Assembly: GCA_945878355.1 (NCBI GenBank)
Contig: CAMCTC010000015.1
Coordinates: forward strand, 9,033 to 73,032
DNA length: 64,000 nucleotides
Direction: 5' to 3'
Source: Bordetella parapertussis
GTDB lineage: Bacteria; Pseudomonadota; Gammaproteobacteria; Burkholderiales; Burkholderiaceae_C
Made by a program: the position numbers and the translations under genes. This document shows, piece by piece, positions 18,263 through 27,738 of the stretch. The stretch's first letter is position 1, and each line of letters starts with the position of its first letter. Under the pieces are notes generated by a model. That model made no database searches, was not told the DNA's origin, and worked only from the letters and a program-made list of their open reading frames with translations.

Positions 18263-19324
18263 TCAGCAGATGCGCGGCAGTTGATCGCCGCTCAGCCAGT
18301 CGACGATGCGCTTGCCGCCGAAACGCGTGCTCATCTGAACGAAGTGATGTGGATCGGCCACCACTTCACCGATCAACGCGGCATTTCTGCCCAGCGGGTG
18401 CGCCAGCATGGTTGACAGCAGCAAGCTGGCATCCTCAGGCGGGACGATCGCGACCAGCTTGCCCTCATTGGCCACATACAGCGGGTCAAGCCCGAGCAAC
18501 TCGCAGGCTGCTGTCACTTGACGCCGCACGGGCACGGCGGCCTCGTCGATCAACATGCCCGCACTCGACTGGCTGGCGATCTCATTGAGTGTGGTGGCCA
18601 GGCCGCCGCGTGTGGGGTCCCGCAATGCGCGAATCCCTGGCACGGCAGTCACCATCGCAGCCACCAGACCATGCAAGGCGGCTGTGTCCGACCGCAAGTC
18701 GGTGCCAAAGGCCAGCGATTCGCGCAGCGACATCACCGCCATGCCATGGTCGCCGATGGTGCCAGAGACGATGATGCGATCACCCGGTCTCGCCCGGTCG
18801 CCCGAGATCTGCAGGCCTTGCGCCACCACGCCGACCCCGGTGGTGGTGATGAAAATGCCATCGCCCTTGCCAGCCTCGACCACTTTGGTGTCCCCGGTCA
18901 CGATGGGAACGCCGGCTTCCCGCGCCGCAAGTGCCATCGAGTCGACGATGCGCTTCAGGTCGGCCAGCGGGAAACCTTCTTCGAGGATGAAGCCTGCGGC
19001 AAGCCATAGCGGTCGCGCCCCTGACATCGCCACATCGTTGACCGTGCCGTGTACCGACAGGCAACCGATGTCGCCGCCCGGAAAAAACAGCGGCGAGACC
19101 ACATGACAGTCGGTGGACATCACGATGCGGCCTTCGGGGCGCGGCAGCAAGGCCTGGTCATTGCGTTGGTCCAACCAAGGGTTGTCAAAGGCGGCGGTGA
19201 AGATCTGCTCGACGAGCTGCGCCATCGCGCGGCCCCCAGAGCCATGCGACATGTCGACGCGGCCATGCTTGAGGTCCAGCGGGCGAATGTAGCCCAGCCG
19301 AATGTTGTGCGGTCCGCTGTTCAT
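18263..19324 (-). CDS. hypE: Hydrogenase maturation protein HypE
   Basis: 353 residues. HypE dehydrates a carbamoylated C-terminal cysteine to thiocyanate, donating CN for the NiFe(CN)2CO centre. The protein ends exactly in the family C-terminus 'PRIC', and the N-terminal 'DMSHGSGGRAMAQL' and 'GTVNDVAMSGARP' are PurM-type ATP-binding motifs. The ATG at 19324 overlaps the hypD stop (ATGA); the longer frame runs into hypD. Confidence 0.95.
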   Translation of the reverse strand: MNSGPHNIRLGYIRPLDLKHGRVDMSHGSGGRAMAQLVEQIFTAAFDNPWLDQRNDQALLPRPEGRIVMSTDCHVVSPLFFPGGDIGCLSVHGTVNDVAMSGARPLWLAAGFILEEGFPLADLKRIVDSMALAAREAGVPIVTGDTKVVEAGKGDGIFITTTGVGVVAQGLQISGDRARPGDRIIVSGTIGDHGMAVMSLRESLAFGTDLRSDTAALHGLVAAMVTAVPGIRALRDPTRGGLATTLNEIASQSSAGMLIDEAAVPVRRQVTAACELLGLDPLYVANEGKLVAIVPPEDASLLLSTMLAHPLGRNAALIGEVVADPHHFVQMSTRFGGKRIVDWLSGDQLPRIC

Positions 19325-20460
19325 GCCGCGACCACGTCGATCTCGCGGAACCTGCCGTAGCTGTAATAGGCCGCGCAAGCGCCTTCGGACGACACCATGC
19401 ATGAGCCGATCGGATTTTCGGGCGTGCAGACGGCGCCGAAGACCTTGCAGTCGCGCGGATGCTTCATGCCGCGAAGGATCGCGCCGCACTCGCAGGCCTT
19501 GTTGTCAGCCACCGAGTGGGTGCGCAACTCGAAGCGCCTCTCTGCGTCAAACGTCGCGAACGCCTCACGGATTCGCAGCGCGCTGTAAGGCACCTCGCCC
19601 AGGCCACGCCATTCGAACGAACGCCGTAACTCGAATACCTCTGACACCACGGCCTGCGCCTTGGCATTGCCTTCTCGCGTCACCGCGCGACTGAACTCGT
19701 TCTCTACCTCGGATCGACCCTGGTTGATCTGGCGCACCAGCATCAAGACCGCTTGCATCACATCGAGCGGCTCGAAGCCTGCAATCACGACCGGCTTGCG
19801 GTATTCCTCTGCGAAGAACTCATAGGGCTGGCTGCCGATGATGATCGAGACATGGGCCGGACCGATGAAACCGTCGAGCGGCAAGGTGCCGAGCTTGCGC
19901 ACCTCGGGCGACTCCAGGATGTTGCTGATCGCCGCCGGCGTCAGCACATGGTTGGCCAGCACCGTGAAGTTGGTCAGTCCCAGCTGCGCCGCCTCCAGGA
20001 TCACCAGCGCAGTGGGCGGCGTCGTGGTCTCGAAACCGATGGCAAAGAACACCACTTGTCGATCAGGCTGGGCCAGCGCGATCTTCAGTGCATCGGCCGG
20101 CGAATAAACCATGCGCACATCGCCGCCTCTGGCCTTGGCTTTGATCAGCGACAGCTGCTTGGATGCCGGCACCCGCATGCAGTCACCGTAAGTGCACAGG
20201 ATCACGCGTTGCTCCAGCGCCAACTGGATCGCCAAGTCGATGCGGCCTATCGGTAGAACGCACACCGGGCAGCCTGGACCGTGGATCAGGTGCACGGCAG
20301 ATGGCAGCAGGTCGGCCACGCCGTATCGCGAGATCGCGTGTGTGTGTCCGCCGCAGAACTCCATCAGGTTGTAGCGCCGGCCCGGGTCGACTTCGGCCTT
20401 GATCGCCGTGGCGAGGTTTCGCGCCAGTGCAGCGTCGCGGAATTCAGCGATGTACTTCAC
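19321..20460 (-). CDS. hypD: Hydrogenase maturation protein HypD
   Basis: 379 residues. HypD is the Fe-S scaffold on which Fe(CN)2CO is assembled together with HypC. Conserved motifs include 'LMEFCGGHTHAISRYG', 'IHGPGCPVCVLP', 'FFAIGFETTTPPTA' and the late cysteine region 'CECGAILRG' plus 'PENPIGSCMVSSEGAC', which hold the [4Fe-4S] cluster. The start is GTG, sharing GTGA with the hypC stop. Confidence 0.95.
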   Translation of the reverse strand: MKYIAEFRDAALARNLATAIKAEVDPGRRYNLMEFCGGHTHAISRYGVADLLPSAVHLIHGPGCPVCVLPIGRIDLAIQLALEQRVILCTYGDCMRVPASKQLSLIKAKARGGDVRMVYSPADALKIALAQPDRQVVFFAIGFETTTPPTALVILEAAQLGLTNFTVLANHVLTPAAISNILESPEVRKLGTLPLDGFIGPAHVSIIIGSQPYEFFAEEYRKPVVIAGFEPLDVMQAVLMLVRQINQGRSEVENEFSRAVTREGNAKAQAVVSEVFELRRSFEWRGLGEVPYSALRIREAFATFDAERRFELRTHSVADNKACECGAILRGMKHPRDCKVFGAVCTPENPIGSCMVSSEGACAAYYSYGRFREIDVVAA

Positions 20461-20684
20461 GAGGCCAGCTCCGCAGGCAACGCAGCGAACATAGCTAGCG
20501 TGCGTTCGGCCTCCTCTGGGTCGAGCTTGGCCAGTGCATAGCCGACATGCAGGATCACGTAGTCGCCCACTTGGATGCCCGTGACCAGCGCTAGAGATAC
20601 CTGCTTGCGGATGCCGTCGAGGTCAACGATCGCGGTCGATGCGTCCAGCAACTCGACCACACGTACGGGAATGGCCAGGCACAT
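20457..20684 (-). CDS. hypC: Hydrogenase maturation chaperone HypC
   Basis: 75 residues starting 'MCLAIPVRVVELL', with the essential Cys2 of the HypC/HybG family exposed after Met removal. HypC carries the Fe(CN)2CO unit between HypD and the hydrogenase large subunit precursor. It sits 3 bases after hypF and overlaps hypD. A second HypC-family member, HoxL, is encoded at 27735-28052. Confidence 0.95.
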   Translation of the reverse strand: MCLAIPVRVVELLDASTAIVDLDGIRKQVSLALVTGIQVGDYVILHVGYALAKLDPEEAERTLAMFAALPAELAS

Positions 20685-20687
20685 GGT

Positions 20688-23042
20688 TCAAGCTCCTTGG
20701 TTTTGGCGGCAGATCGCCACCCAGGCTTGGCCCAGGGCAATGCCACCGTCGTTGGGCGGCGCCTGGCGGGCTGCGAGCACCTGCAGGCCCTGGGCTGTCA
20801 GACGAGGCACTAGCAGAGCGGTGAGCAATGCGTTCAGAAAGCAGCCCCCACCGAGCGCGACGCGGCGCAGACCGGTGGCCTCGGCCGCCGCGATCACCCA
20901 GCGCGCCAGCCCGTCGGCGATGGCCTGGTGAAACAGCGCCGCGGCGCGGGCCGGGTCGGCGCCGTGGACGGGGTCGGCCAACCAGGCGATCAGCGGCGTG
21001 GGGTCTAGCGTGTTGCCAGGTGCTATGGGCACCCAGTCGGCCAACGCAGCGGCCGAAAAAGGCGCGCCGCCGCTGCCGGCCAATGCCTCGAGCTGCATGG
21101 CGGCCTGGCCTTCGTAAGCGCTGGTTTCGCGCACGCAGAGCAGGCCGGCAGCGGCATCGAACCAGCGGCCCAGGCTGCTGGTGGGCGGGCAGCGCAGGCC
21201 GCGCCCCAACATCTGGGCCAATGTCTGGGCATCGGGTTGGCCTGGAAATCTTGCTTTGATGTCGACGCCTTGGCCGGTGCGCTGCAGCGCGGCGGCGGCC
21301 ATGCGCCAAGGTGCGCGTGCGGCGGCATCGCCACCGGGCATCGCCAGCGTCGCCAAATGGCCGAGACGCTGAAAATCGCCACCCTCGATCCGCAGCAACT
21401 CGCCACCCCAGGCGCCACCGTCAAGCCCCATGCCGATGCCGTCCAGCGCCAGGCCCAGCAGCGGGCCTTGCACGCCATGCTCGGCCGCCACCGCCGCCAA
21501 ATGAGCATGGTGATGTTGCACCGCATGTACCGGCAGCGATCGCCTGGTGGCGAATTCGATCGCGAAGCGGGTGCTGAAGAAGTCGGGATGCAGGTCGTGC
21601 GCGACCGCCTGTGGCTTGACGTCCAGCAATGCGCACAGATGGTCTACCGACTCGACCAGCGCGCGGCAGTTCTCTGCGTTGTCGAGATCGCCGACATGTG
21701 GTGACAAAAAGGCCTCGTCGCCGCGGGTGATGCAGACGGTGTTCTTCAGCCATGCGCCCACGGCCAGCACGGTGGGGCCAGCGCGCGGTAGCTTGATCGG
21801 CCTGGGTGTGTAGCCGCGGGCACGGCGGATGAACTGGGGTGAGCCGCCGTGCATGATCCGCAACACGCTGTCATCGCAGCGCGCAACGATGTCGCGGTCG
21901 TGCAGCAGCCAGGCGTCAGCGATGCTCTTCAACTGTCGAAGAGCCTCTGGGTTCGTCGTCACCAAGGCTTCACCGGCCAGGTTGGCGCTGGTCATCACCA
22001 GGGCCAACTCCTGCGCTTCGTCCTGCCAGTTAACGCCCACGGGTCGGCCTGCGGCTTCGTGAAACAACAGGTACTGAATCGGCGTGCAGGGCAGCATCAG
22101 GCCCAGACAGTTCAATCCCGGTGCCACACCAAGCAGTCGGTCTGCGCTGCCGGCCTGCATCGCCAACAGGACCACCGGCCGCGCGGGCGATTGCAGCAGG
22201 GCCCGCTCGGCGTCATTGGTGTTGGACCAGTTTGCGGCTGACGCTAGATTGGCCACCATCACGGCGAACGGCTTTTCCTCGCGCGGCTTTCGTTCGCGCA
22301 GCAATGCCACTGCGCTGCGGTTGCGGGCGTCGCAAGCCAGATGGAAGCCGCCCAGACCCTTGATGGCGACGAGCTTGCCAGCACGCAACAGCATCAAGGT
22401 CGCCGCGATTGGGTCGCCGCTGATGCGTTGGCCCTGTGCATCGACGAGCTCGAGCTTTGGCCCGCAGTCCGGACAAGCGTTGGGTTCGGCATGAAAGCGC
22501 CGGCTTGCCGAATCACGGTACTCGGTCAGGCACAGCGCGCACTGCGCAAACGCTGCCATACTGGTCTGGGCGCGATCGTAGGGCAGGGCGCGTGTCAAGG
22601 TGAATCGTGGGCCGCACTGTGTGCAGTTGATGAAGGCGTGGCGGTGGCGCCGGTCGGCCGGGTCAAACAATTCGGCCAGGCAGTCGTCGCAGGTGGCGGT
22701 GTCGGGTGGTATCGACGTCGTCACTGCCCCCGCGCGGCTGGCCAGGATTCGAAAGTCTTCGTTGCCGTCGATTGGCGCGCGCGCAGCGGCTTCTAGCCTT
22801 TCTACCCTTGCCAGCGGGGGTGCATCTGATGTAAGCCTATGCTCGAAGTTCGCCAGTTCGGCGCTCACCCCCTGTACTTCGATGGCCACACCGTCGGCGT
22901 CGTTGAAAACCCAGCCCGCCAATCCCAGTTCTTGGGCGAGGCGGTAGACGAATGGCCGAAAGCCCACGCCTTGCACGTCACCGCGAACGCGAATCGCACG
23001 GCGCTCGACGGTGGCTTCCGCCAGGGTCAGCATGACGGTCAC
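20688..23042 (-). CDS. hypF: Carbamoyltransferase HypF
   Basis: 784 residues, full length: acylphosphatase domain (~15-100, 'VRGDVQGVGFRPFVYRL'), two zinc-finger motifs (~120-200, 'CDDC..CTQC' and 'CALC..CPDC'), YrdC-like domain (~210-400) and Kae1-like domain with 'HHHAHLAAVAAEHG' and 'GGCFLNALLT'. HypF activates carbamoyl phosphate and transfers the carbamoyl group to HypE. R. eutropha HypF1 is a truncated form, whereas this one is complete. The start is GTG at 23042; an ATG at 23034 is also possible. Confidence 0.94.
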   Translation of the reverse strand: MTVMLTLAEATVERRAIRVRGDVQGVGFRPFVYRLAQELGLAGWVFNDADGVAIEVQGVSAELANFEHRLTSDAPPLARVERLEAAARAPIDGNEDFRILASRAGAVTTSIPPDTATCDDCLAELFDPADRRHRHAFINCTQCGPRFTLTRALPYDRAQTSMAAFAQCALCLTEYRDSASRRFHAEPNACPDCGPKLELVDAQGQRISGDPIAATLMLLRAGKLVAIKGLGGFHLACDARNRSAVALLRERKPREEKPFAVMVANLASAANWSNTNDAERALLQSPARPVVLLAMQAGSADRLLGVAPGLNCLGLMLPCTPIQYLLFHEAAGRPVGVNWQDEAQELALVMTSANLAGEALVTTNPEALRQLKSIADAWLLHDRDIVARCDDSVLRIMHGGSPQFIRRARGYTPRPIKLPRAGPTVLAVGAWLKNTVCITRGDEAFLSPHVGDLDNAENCRALVESVDHLCALLDVKPQAVAHDLHPDFFSTRFAIEFATRRSLPVHAVQHHHAHLAAVAAEHGVQGPLLGLALDGIGMGLDGGAWGGELLRIEGGDFQRLGHLATLAMPGGDAAARAPWRMAAAALQRTGQGVDIKARFPGQPDAQTLAQMLGRGLRCPPTSSLGRWFDAAAGLLCVRETSAYEGQAAMQLEALAGSGGAPFSAAALADWVPIAPGNTLDPTPLIAWLADPVHGADPARAAALFHQAIADGLARWVIAAAEATGLRRVALGGGCFLNALLTALLVPRLTAQGLQVLAARQAPPNDGGIALGQAWVAICRQNQGA

Positions 23043-23087
23043 TGCGGGGCTAGGCTTGAGACGAACCCGGGCCGCTGCTGGCGCAGT

Positions 23088-24104
23088 TCAGGACAAGTGC
23101 AGCCGCGCAATCTGAGCCTCCAATTCCGCCACCCGGCCCTGCAGGCTGACCACCTGGCTCAGCCGCTGCGCACGCGTCGCATGGGCCTCTTGCGCGATCC
23201 AGTCCAGCCAACGTTCCATCCCCAAGCCGCTGTTGGCCGATATCTCGATGATGGTGATGGCCGGGTTGACGCGGCGAGCATTGGCCAAGCAGGCCGCGAC
23301 ATCGAAGTCCAGGTGTGGCAACAGGTCTATCTTGTTGAGCAGCATCAGCGAGGCGGCTGCAAACATTTCAGGATATTTAAGTGGTTTGTCTTCGCCTTCG
23401 GTCACCGACAACACCAACACCTTGTGCGCCTCGCCCAGGTCAAATCCGGCTGGGCACACCAGGTTGCCGACGTTTTCAATCATCAGCACCGAATCCAGCT
23501 CTGGTGCAAGTCGCTCCAGTGCGGTTTCGATCATCGCGGCATCGAGATGGCAGCCCTTGCCGGTGTTGATCTGTATCGCGGCGGTCCCGGTGGCGCGGAT
23601 GCGGTCGGCGTCGACACTGGTCTGCTGGTCACCTTCGATCACCGCCACCGGCAACCAGCCAGCCAATGCCTTGATCGTGCGTACCAGCAGCGTCGTTTTG
23701 CCCGAGCCGGGACTCGACACCAGGTTGAGCGCGAGGATGCCGCGCTGTGTCAAGCGCTCACGGTTGCGCTTCGCGATCGCGTCGTTCTTGCTCAAGATGT
23801 CGCGCTCGATCTGCACCAGGCGCGACTGCGTCATGCCTGGCGCAGAGTTGCCAGCCGCGCCGGTGCCGTAGTGCAGATGAGTGGCGGCGTGGCCGAGGTG
23901 ATGCCCGTGATCGTGCGCGTGGGCTGCGCCGTCGGCATGGCTGTGATCGTGGCCATGCCCATCGTGCGTGTGTTGATGGCCATGGCTGTGCGTCGTGCCA
24001 TCGGCATGGCTGTGCGTCGTGCCATCGGCATGGCTGTGCGAATTGGCAGTCTTGTCGCCCTCGACGTGGGTTTCGCCGGTGCCGCAGCCGCAGGTCAAGC
24101 ACAT
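23088..24104 (-). CDS. hypB: Hydrogenase nickel incorporation GTPase HypB
   Basis: 338 residues. The N-terminus has the high-affinity nickel motif 'MCLTCGCG', followed by a long His/Asp-rich segment (~15-75) that includes the exact octapeptide repeat 'ADGTTHSH' twice. The GTPase domain carries P-loop '[11 protein letters not shown]' and 'NKIDL'. HypB with HypA inserts nickel into the hydrogenase; the His-rich part probably also stores nickel. It follows hypA and precedes hypF. Confidence 0.95.
   Translation of the reverse strand: MCLTCGCGTGETHVEGDKTANSHSHADGTTHSHADGTTHSHGHQHTHDGHGHDHSHADGAAHAHDHGHHLGHAATHLHYGTGAAGNSAPGMTQSRLVQIERDILSKNDAIAKRNRERLTQRGILALNLVSSPGSGKTTLLVRTIKALAGWLPVAVIEGDQQTSVDADRIRATGTAAIQINTGKGCHLDAAMIETALERLAPELDSVLMIENVGNLVCPAGFDLGEAHKVLVLSVTEGEDKPLKYPEMFAAASLMLLNKIDLLPHLDFDVAACLANARRVNPAITIIEISANSGLGMERWLDWIAQEAHATRAQRLSQVVSLQGRVAELEAQIARLHLS
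23981..24040. repeat. 24-base tandem repeat within hypB (2.5 copies)
   Basis: The unit CATGGCTGTGCGTCGTGCCA + TCGG occurs perfectly at 23981-24004 and 24005-24028, with 12 more bases at 24029-24040. On the coding strand it encodes repeats of eight residues in the His-rich nickel-binding tract. Multiples of three bases keep the frame, so the tract can expand or contract without breaking HypB. Confidence 0.9.
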
Positions 24105-24120
24105 GATCAGTCTCCTGGTC

Positions 24121-24462
24121 TCATTCGACTTCGATGTCCATCACCCGCATGCGGTCGCCACCGCTGACTTGCAACTGGTAGCTGCCGCAATGGAGGCAGG
24201 CCTGGCCGCGCTGGGCGATCACCGTCGGCTGCGAACAGCCCATGCACCAAGCACTGCCGTCGACCTCGATGATCTCGAGACTGGCGCCCTCGGCCAACGA
24301 TCCGCGCTTGACCACGTCGAAGGCAAAGCGCATGGCCTGCAACTCGATCTGCGCCAACCGACCAATCTCAAGTCGAACCCGGGACACGCGGCGAGCGCCG
24401 TGGTCACGGGCGGTCTCGTCGACGATCTCACGCACGCTTTCAGCCAGGGACATCTCATGCAT
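24121..24462 (-). CDS. hypA: Hydrogenase nickel chaperone HypA
   Basis: 113 residues starting '[10 protein letters not shown]', where His2 is the nickel ligand. Zinc is bound by two CxxC motifs in '[20 protein letters not shown]'. HypA delivers nickel with HypB. The ATG at 24462 is chosen because it yields the canonical N-terminus, and it overlaps the end of hoxV by 8 bases. Confidence 0.95.
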   Translation of the reverse strand: MHEMSLAESVREIVDETARDHGARRVSRVRLEIGRLAQIELQAMRFAFDVVKRGSLAEGASLEIIEVDGSAWCMGCSQPTVIAQRGQACLHCGSYQLQVSGGDRMRVMDIEVE

Positions 24463-25558
24463 CGTCGATCTCGACATGGCAGGCCACACAAGGGTCTAGA
24501 GAATGGACCAGTTGTTCGGTGTAGCGCTTGACGGTGGTCAAGTCGAGCGCGGGGGCACCGATCAGCGCCGAGGCCAGCGGGCCGTCGGGATGGAAGTTCC
24601 ATTCGGTCGGCGCAACGATGCGGTAACAGGTGATCTGGTCGGCGTCCAGTCGCACCTGGTGCACCAGCAGGCCGCGCGCGTTCTCGACCCAGGCGATGCC
24701 ACCGCCCCAGGGCAGGGTGACTGCGCCCGCCTCCGCGCTGACGCGACCCGCCAGCAAATGCGCCAAGCTCCGCAACCGGGCAACGAAGCGGGCCGGCATG
24801 CGAGACGCGGACCGCTCGCGCAGCGCGATCAGCAGCGGATCGGCCTGCCAACGGGCGAGCGCGCCGGTCTCGGCCGCCGCGCCGCGCCAGGTGGGATGGC
24901 GGGAAAATTCCGGGTCATCGTCGCAAGCCTGGGACAGCGCAAGCATCGCGGCGTTGTCAGGGCAGGCGATCAACAGCGGCGTGTCGCTGGTCTTCGACAG
25001 GGGCACGACCAGGGCCTCGTCGTCAGCACACACCTGACCGATGAAGCGTGCCACGGCGCTGGTGCCGGCAGCGATCCAGCAGTCGAGTTCGGCCAGCGAG
25101 TCCAGCGCCAACCAGTCGTCTGCCGGCATGCCGAACGCGGCCATCGCAATGGCTTGCAGGGCGGGCTGGACTGGGTCCAGGTCGATCAGTGCCAGCGAGC
25201 CGCGTGCGGCGCCTGCGGCTGCCGCGCTAGGTGCCTCGTTGATTCGGACCGGCCAGTCCAGCAGCGTGCGCCAGGCGCCTTCGCGCACGATCTCGGCGCC
25301 CACGGCGTTGCGATGGCGTGCCAGCGTCGCGGCGCTGGGCAACTCGCCGGCCGCAGCAACACAAGCCAGTTCACCGGCAGCGGTCTGCGAGCGGGCGCAG
25401 ACCGAAAACAGTCTTGGCAAGACCTTGGTGACCTCGGTCCGGCTGCGGCCTTGCAGCAACTTACGGGCCAAGTCGGGCCGGGTCGAGTGGACACGGGTGC
25501 TGCGAATGCGTTCGTCGGTCACGCACAGCGTGATCTGCAACGCGCCTTCAAGACCCAT
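24455..25558 (-). CDS. hoxV: Hydrogenase maturation factor HoxV/HupK
   Basis: 367 residues. It resembles a degenerate hydrogenase large subunit: the C-terminal region 'SLDPCVACHVEI' mimics the DPCxxC ligand motif of HoxG. HoxV/HupK is believed to be a scaffold during transfer of the Fe(CN)2CO unit for the membrane-bound enzyme. Its position between hoxT and hypA is the same as in R. eutropha. It overlaps hoxT by 11 bases. Confidence 0.9.
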   Translation of the reverse strand: MGLEGALQITLCVTDERIRSTRVHSTRPDLARKLLQGRSRTEVTKVLPRLFSVCARSQTAAGELACVAAAGELPSAATLARHRNAVGAEIVREGAWRTLLDWPVRINEAPSAAAAGAARGSLALIDLDPVQPALQAIAMAAFGMPADDWLALDSLAELDCWIAAGTSAVARFIGQVCADDEALVVPLSKTSDTPLLIACPDNAAMLALSQACDDDPEFSRHPTWRGAAAETGALARWQADPLLIALRERSASRMPARFVARLRSLAHLLAGRVSAEAGAVTLPWGGGIAWVENARGLLVHQVRLDADQITCYRIVAPTEWNFHPDGPLASALIGAPALDLTTVKRYTEQLVHSLDPCVACHVEIDDA

Positions 25559-26111
25559 GGTCGATGCGCGGCCCGAACAGGAAGCCGCGCTTGCTCAGCG
25601 TCGTCCCGGCCGGCGTCGGCGCAGCCACAGCGCTTTCGGAGGGGGACGAGGCCTGCGGGGTGGGGGTCAACGTGGGCCCGCGACCTGCGTCGCCCGGTTC
25701 GCGGCTGGCGACATCGAACAGCGCGTCCAGCGACGCCAGCGCGGTGTCCCGGGCGGCCCGGCCATCGACGAAATCGAACATCGGTGAAAACAGCGAGCAG
25801 GCCTGGTAGTCGCCGAGCACCGCGTCGCGCCCGCCGATGAATTCGAACACACCGGCCGGAAACACATGGTGGCGGCTTTCGCGCTCGGCAATAGTCGACC
25901 AGGCAGCGTCAATCCGGGGCATCAGCCACAGGTTCATGAACCAGGGCGTGATCAGGATGCCCAGCCAATGGTCGCGCCAAGGACGAAAGCCCAAGGCCTC
26001 GACCGCCAGCGCGGGGTTGACGATGGGCACATCCTGCATCTGCTGTTGCCAGATGGCCCGGAAGCGCTGCTCCAGTTCGCTGGCTGGCGAGGGCCGATCG
26101 GCTTCGGTCAT
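25548..26111 (-). CDS. hoxT: Hydrogenase assembly chaperone HoxT/HupJ (HybE family)
   Basis: 187 residues. The core matches the HybE/HupJ family, with 'NPALAVEALGFRPWRDHWLG', 'LITPWFMNLWLMP' and 'FEFIGGRDAVLGDYQACSLFSPMFDF'. HybE-type proteins bind the Tat signal of the small subunit or help assemble the heterodimer before export. The C-terminal ~50 residues are Pro/Ser-rich and poorly conserved. Confidence 0.9.
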   Translation of the reverse strand: MTEADRPSPASELEQRFRAIWQQQMQDVPIVNPALAVEALGFRPWRDHWLGILITPWFMNLWLMPRIDAAWSTIAERESRHHVFPAGVFEFIGGRDAVLGDYQACSLFSPMFDFVDGRAARDTALASLDALFDVASREPGDAGRGPTLTPTPQASSPSESAVAAPTPAGTTLSKRGFLFGPRIDHGS

Positions 26112-26336
26112 TCAGTTGTCAAGCAGCAGGAAGCTGGTCTTCTCAGCCGCGCAGTTGGGGCATGTCCAGTGCGGCGGCAGGTCGGCAAAAGCGGTGCCGG
26201 GCGGGATCTGCCAGACATCGTCGCCGAGTGCCGGGTCATAGACCGCCCAGCAGATGCCGCATTCCAGCCGCGTCGCGGCGGCCAGGCCAGACAGGCGGTC
26301 CGTGCCTGGGCCAATAGGGCGTTTGGGCTCATTCAT
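26112..26336 (-). CDS. hoxR: Rubredoxin-like protein HoxR/HupI
   Basis: 74 residues with the two rubredoxin cysteine pairs, 'ECGICWAVYDP' and 'WTCPNCAAEK', that bind one iron. In R. eutropha HoxR is needed for O2-tolerant maturation of the small-subunit Fe-S clusters at high oxygen. The ATG at 26336 is chosen for the compact rubredoxin size; the longer frame overlaps hoxQ. Confidence 0.93.
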   Translation of the reverse strand: MNEPKRPIGPGTDRLSGLAAATRLECGICWAVYDPALGDDVWQIPPGTAFADLPPHWTCPNCAAEKTSFLLLDN

Positions 26337-26340
26337 CGAT

Positions 26341-27234
26341 TCAGGCCGGGGCCAGCGAATCACCCATCCACAACACCAGGTCGGCCAGTCGGTCGCGGGT
26401 CTCGAGCAGATCCTCATGTGCGGCAATGGCCACTTCGGGCATTTCGACGACCTCGATCGTGTTCAGTATCAGCGTCTGCATGTTGTTGAAGTACTGCACG
26501 CGCCAGACGTTGCGTGCGGCTGTGCTGCTGATGCGGCAGTTGCCGTAGCCTCGCGACAGGATCACCACCGCGCCGCCGTCGAGCAAGGCGTCGAGGTGGG
26601 CCGCGTCCTCGGGCGACAGCGGCAGCAGCGTCAGGTTGATCACATGAGCCGGCACGCCGGGACCGCTGTGGTTGACCGCCTCTTGCAATTCATTCACCAG
26701 CGCCGGCACGTTCATCGCGCCAGGCGGCAGTGCGAGCGTGCGCAACACCGTGCTGGCCTGCGCCTGCGCCAGGGCGCCCACCAGCGGTGGGATAGGCGCA
26801 GCCAGCAGGTAGTCGTGCAGCAGCACGCCGGCGGCGGCTAGATGCTGCTCACGCCAGATACCGGAAAACACGGTCTCCTGGACGCGGTTTTCGATCCCGG
26901 CCGTGGCACCGGTGTCGACGATCGCCGCCACCTCGCCTTCGCCCAGGGTCTCGTTCAGCACCCGCAGCGCGTCGGGTGGCATTCCGACCAGGTCAAGCCG
27001 GGGCGGTTCGCCACCGGCCGTCAGCCAGGCGTCGACCTGCGGCAAGAACGCCTGCAGCACCTCGTGGGCTCCGGCCAGGTCGTTGCCCGGTCCGGGTTCG
27101 GGCAGTTGCGGCATCTCGAAGGTGCTCATCTCGCGCGGCATCGCCATGAACTCGACCGCCTCGGCGGGCTCGGTCATCAGGCTGCGGATCGGGATGGTGA
27201 TGGGGAAGGGCGTGTGACTGTTGGCGGGGTTCAT
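26341..27234 (-). CDS. hoxQ: Hydrogenase maturation protein HoxQ/HupH
   Basis: 297 residues. The HupH family has two similar domains; visible are 'LPQVDAWLTAGGEPPRLDL', 'ETVFSGIWREQHL' and the C-terminal 'WRVQYFNNMQTLILNTIEVVEMPEVA'. HoxQ acts with HoxO and HoxT on the small-subunit precursor, holding it until the clusters are complete. Located between hoxO and hoxR, as in other O2-tolerant hydrogenase operons. Confidence 0.92.
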   Translation of the reverse strand: MNPANSHTPFPITIPIRSLMTEPAEAVEFMAMPREMSTFEMPQLPEPGPGNDLAGAHEVLQAFLPQVDAWLTAGGEPPRLDLVGMPPDALRVLNETLGEGEVAAIVDTGATAGIENRVQETVFSGIWREQHLAAAGVLLHDYLLAAPIPPLVGALAQAQASTVLRTLALPPGAMNVPALVNELQEAVNHSGPGVPAHVINLTLLPLSPEDAAHLDALLDGGAVVILSRGYGNCRISSTAARNVWRVQYFNNMQTLILNTIEVVEMPEVAIAAHEDLLETRDRLADLVLWMGDSLAPA

Positions 27235-27252
27235 GCGCAGTCTCCTGGAGCG

Positions 27253-27738
27253 TCAGTGGCAGGGCGGCTCGGTGGACGGACCTGCCGCCAACACCGGAAT
27301 GCCGACCGTCGGCGGCCGGCTGGCCTCGGCCGCCAGCAGCCGGGTCAACTCGGCGAGGTAGACGTCCCAGTCACGAAGGCCGTCGACCGCGCCCAGGTAC
27401 TGGCCGTCGCGCAGCATCACGAAGGCCGGCCAGCGCGCGAAACCGTAGCGCGAGGCCAGCTTCCGCGACGCGGCCGGCGGCAGCAGCGCGACGCGGAACC
27501 CGCGGTTCGCGGCGGCGAACAGCTCAGGCACGATGACGGCCAGGTCCAGGGTTTCCTTGAATCGGTCCGGGTCCTCAGCGAACACGACCATCGCCGCGCC
27601 GGGCTGCTGCGCCCAGCCGTCGAAGGTCGACGGGTCGAGCACCGCGGCGCCGGTCTCAGTCACCAGCCGGGTGAGCAGCGGGTGCAGTGCCGGGCTCAAT
27701 GTCGAGTTCAGCGCCGGGTCAGCGAGTGAGGGGTTCAT
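27253..27738 (-). CDS. hoxO: Hydrogenase small-subunit chaperone HoxO/HupG (HyaE family)
   Basis: 161 residues. Thioredoxin-like fold without catalytic cysteines, with 'VVFAEDPDRFKETLDLAVIVPEL' (shown shortened: 'VFAEDPDRFKET') and 'FARWPAFVMLRDGQYLGAVD'. HoxO/HyaE proteins bind the Tat-exported small subunit. The ATG at 27738 overlaps the hoxL stop by 4 bases; the longer frame is antisense to nothing but covers hoxL. Confidence 0.9.
   Translation of the reverse strand: MNPSLADPALNSTLSPALHPLLTRLVTETGAAVLDPSTFDGWAQQPGAAMVVFAEDPDRFKETLDLAVIVPELFAAANRGFRVALLPPAASRKLASRYGFARWPAFVMLRDGQYLGAVDGLRDWDVYLAELTRLLAAEASRPPTVGIPVLAAGPSTEPPCH

Noticed and set aside
22839-24167. 442-codon plus-strand ORF
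   Set aside because: Antisense to hypB and hypF; the apparent low-complexity Met/Val/Ala stretch is the reverse of the HypB His-rich repeat.
24503-25840. 445-codon plus-strand ORF
   Set aside because: Antisense to hoxV and hoxT, no recognisable domain.
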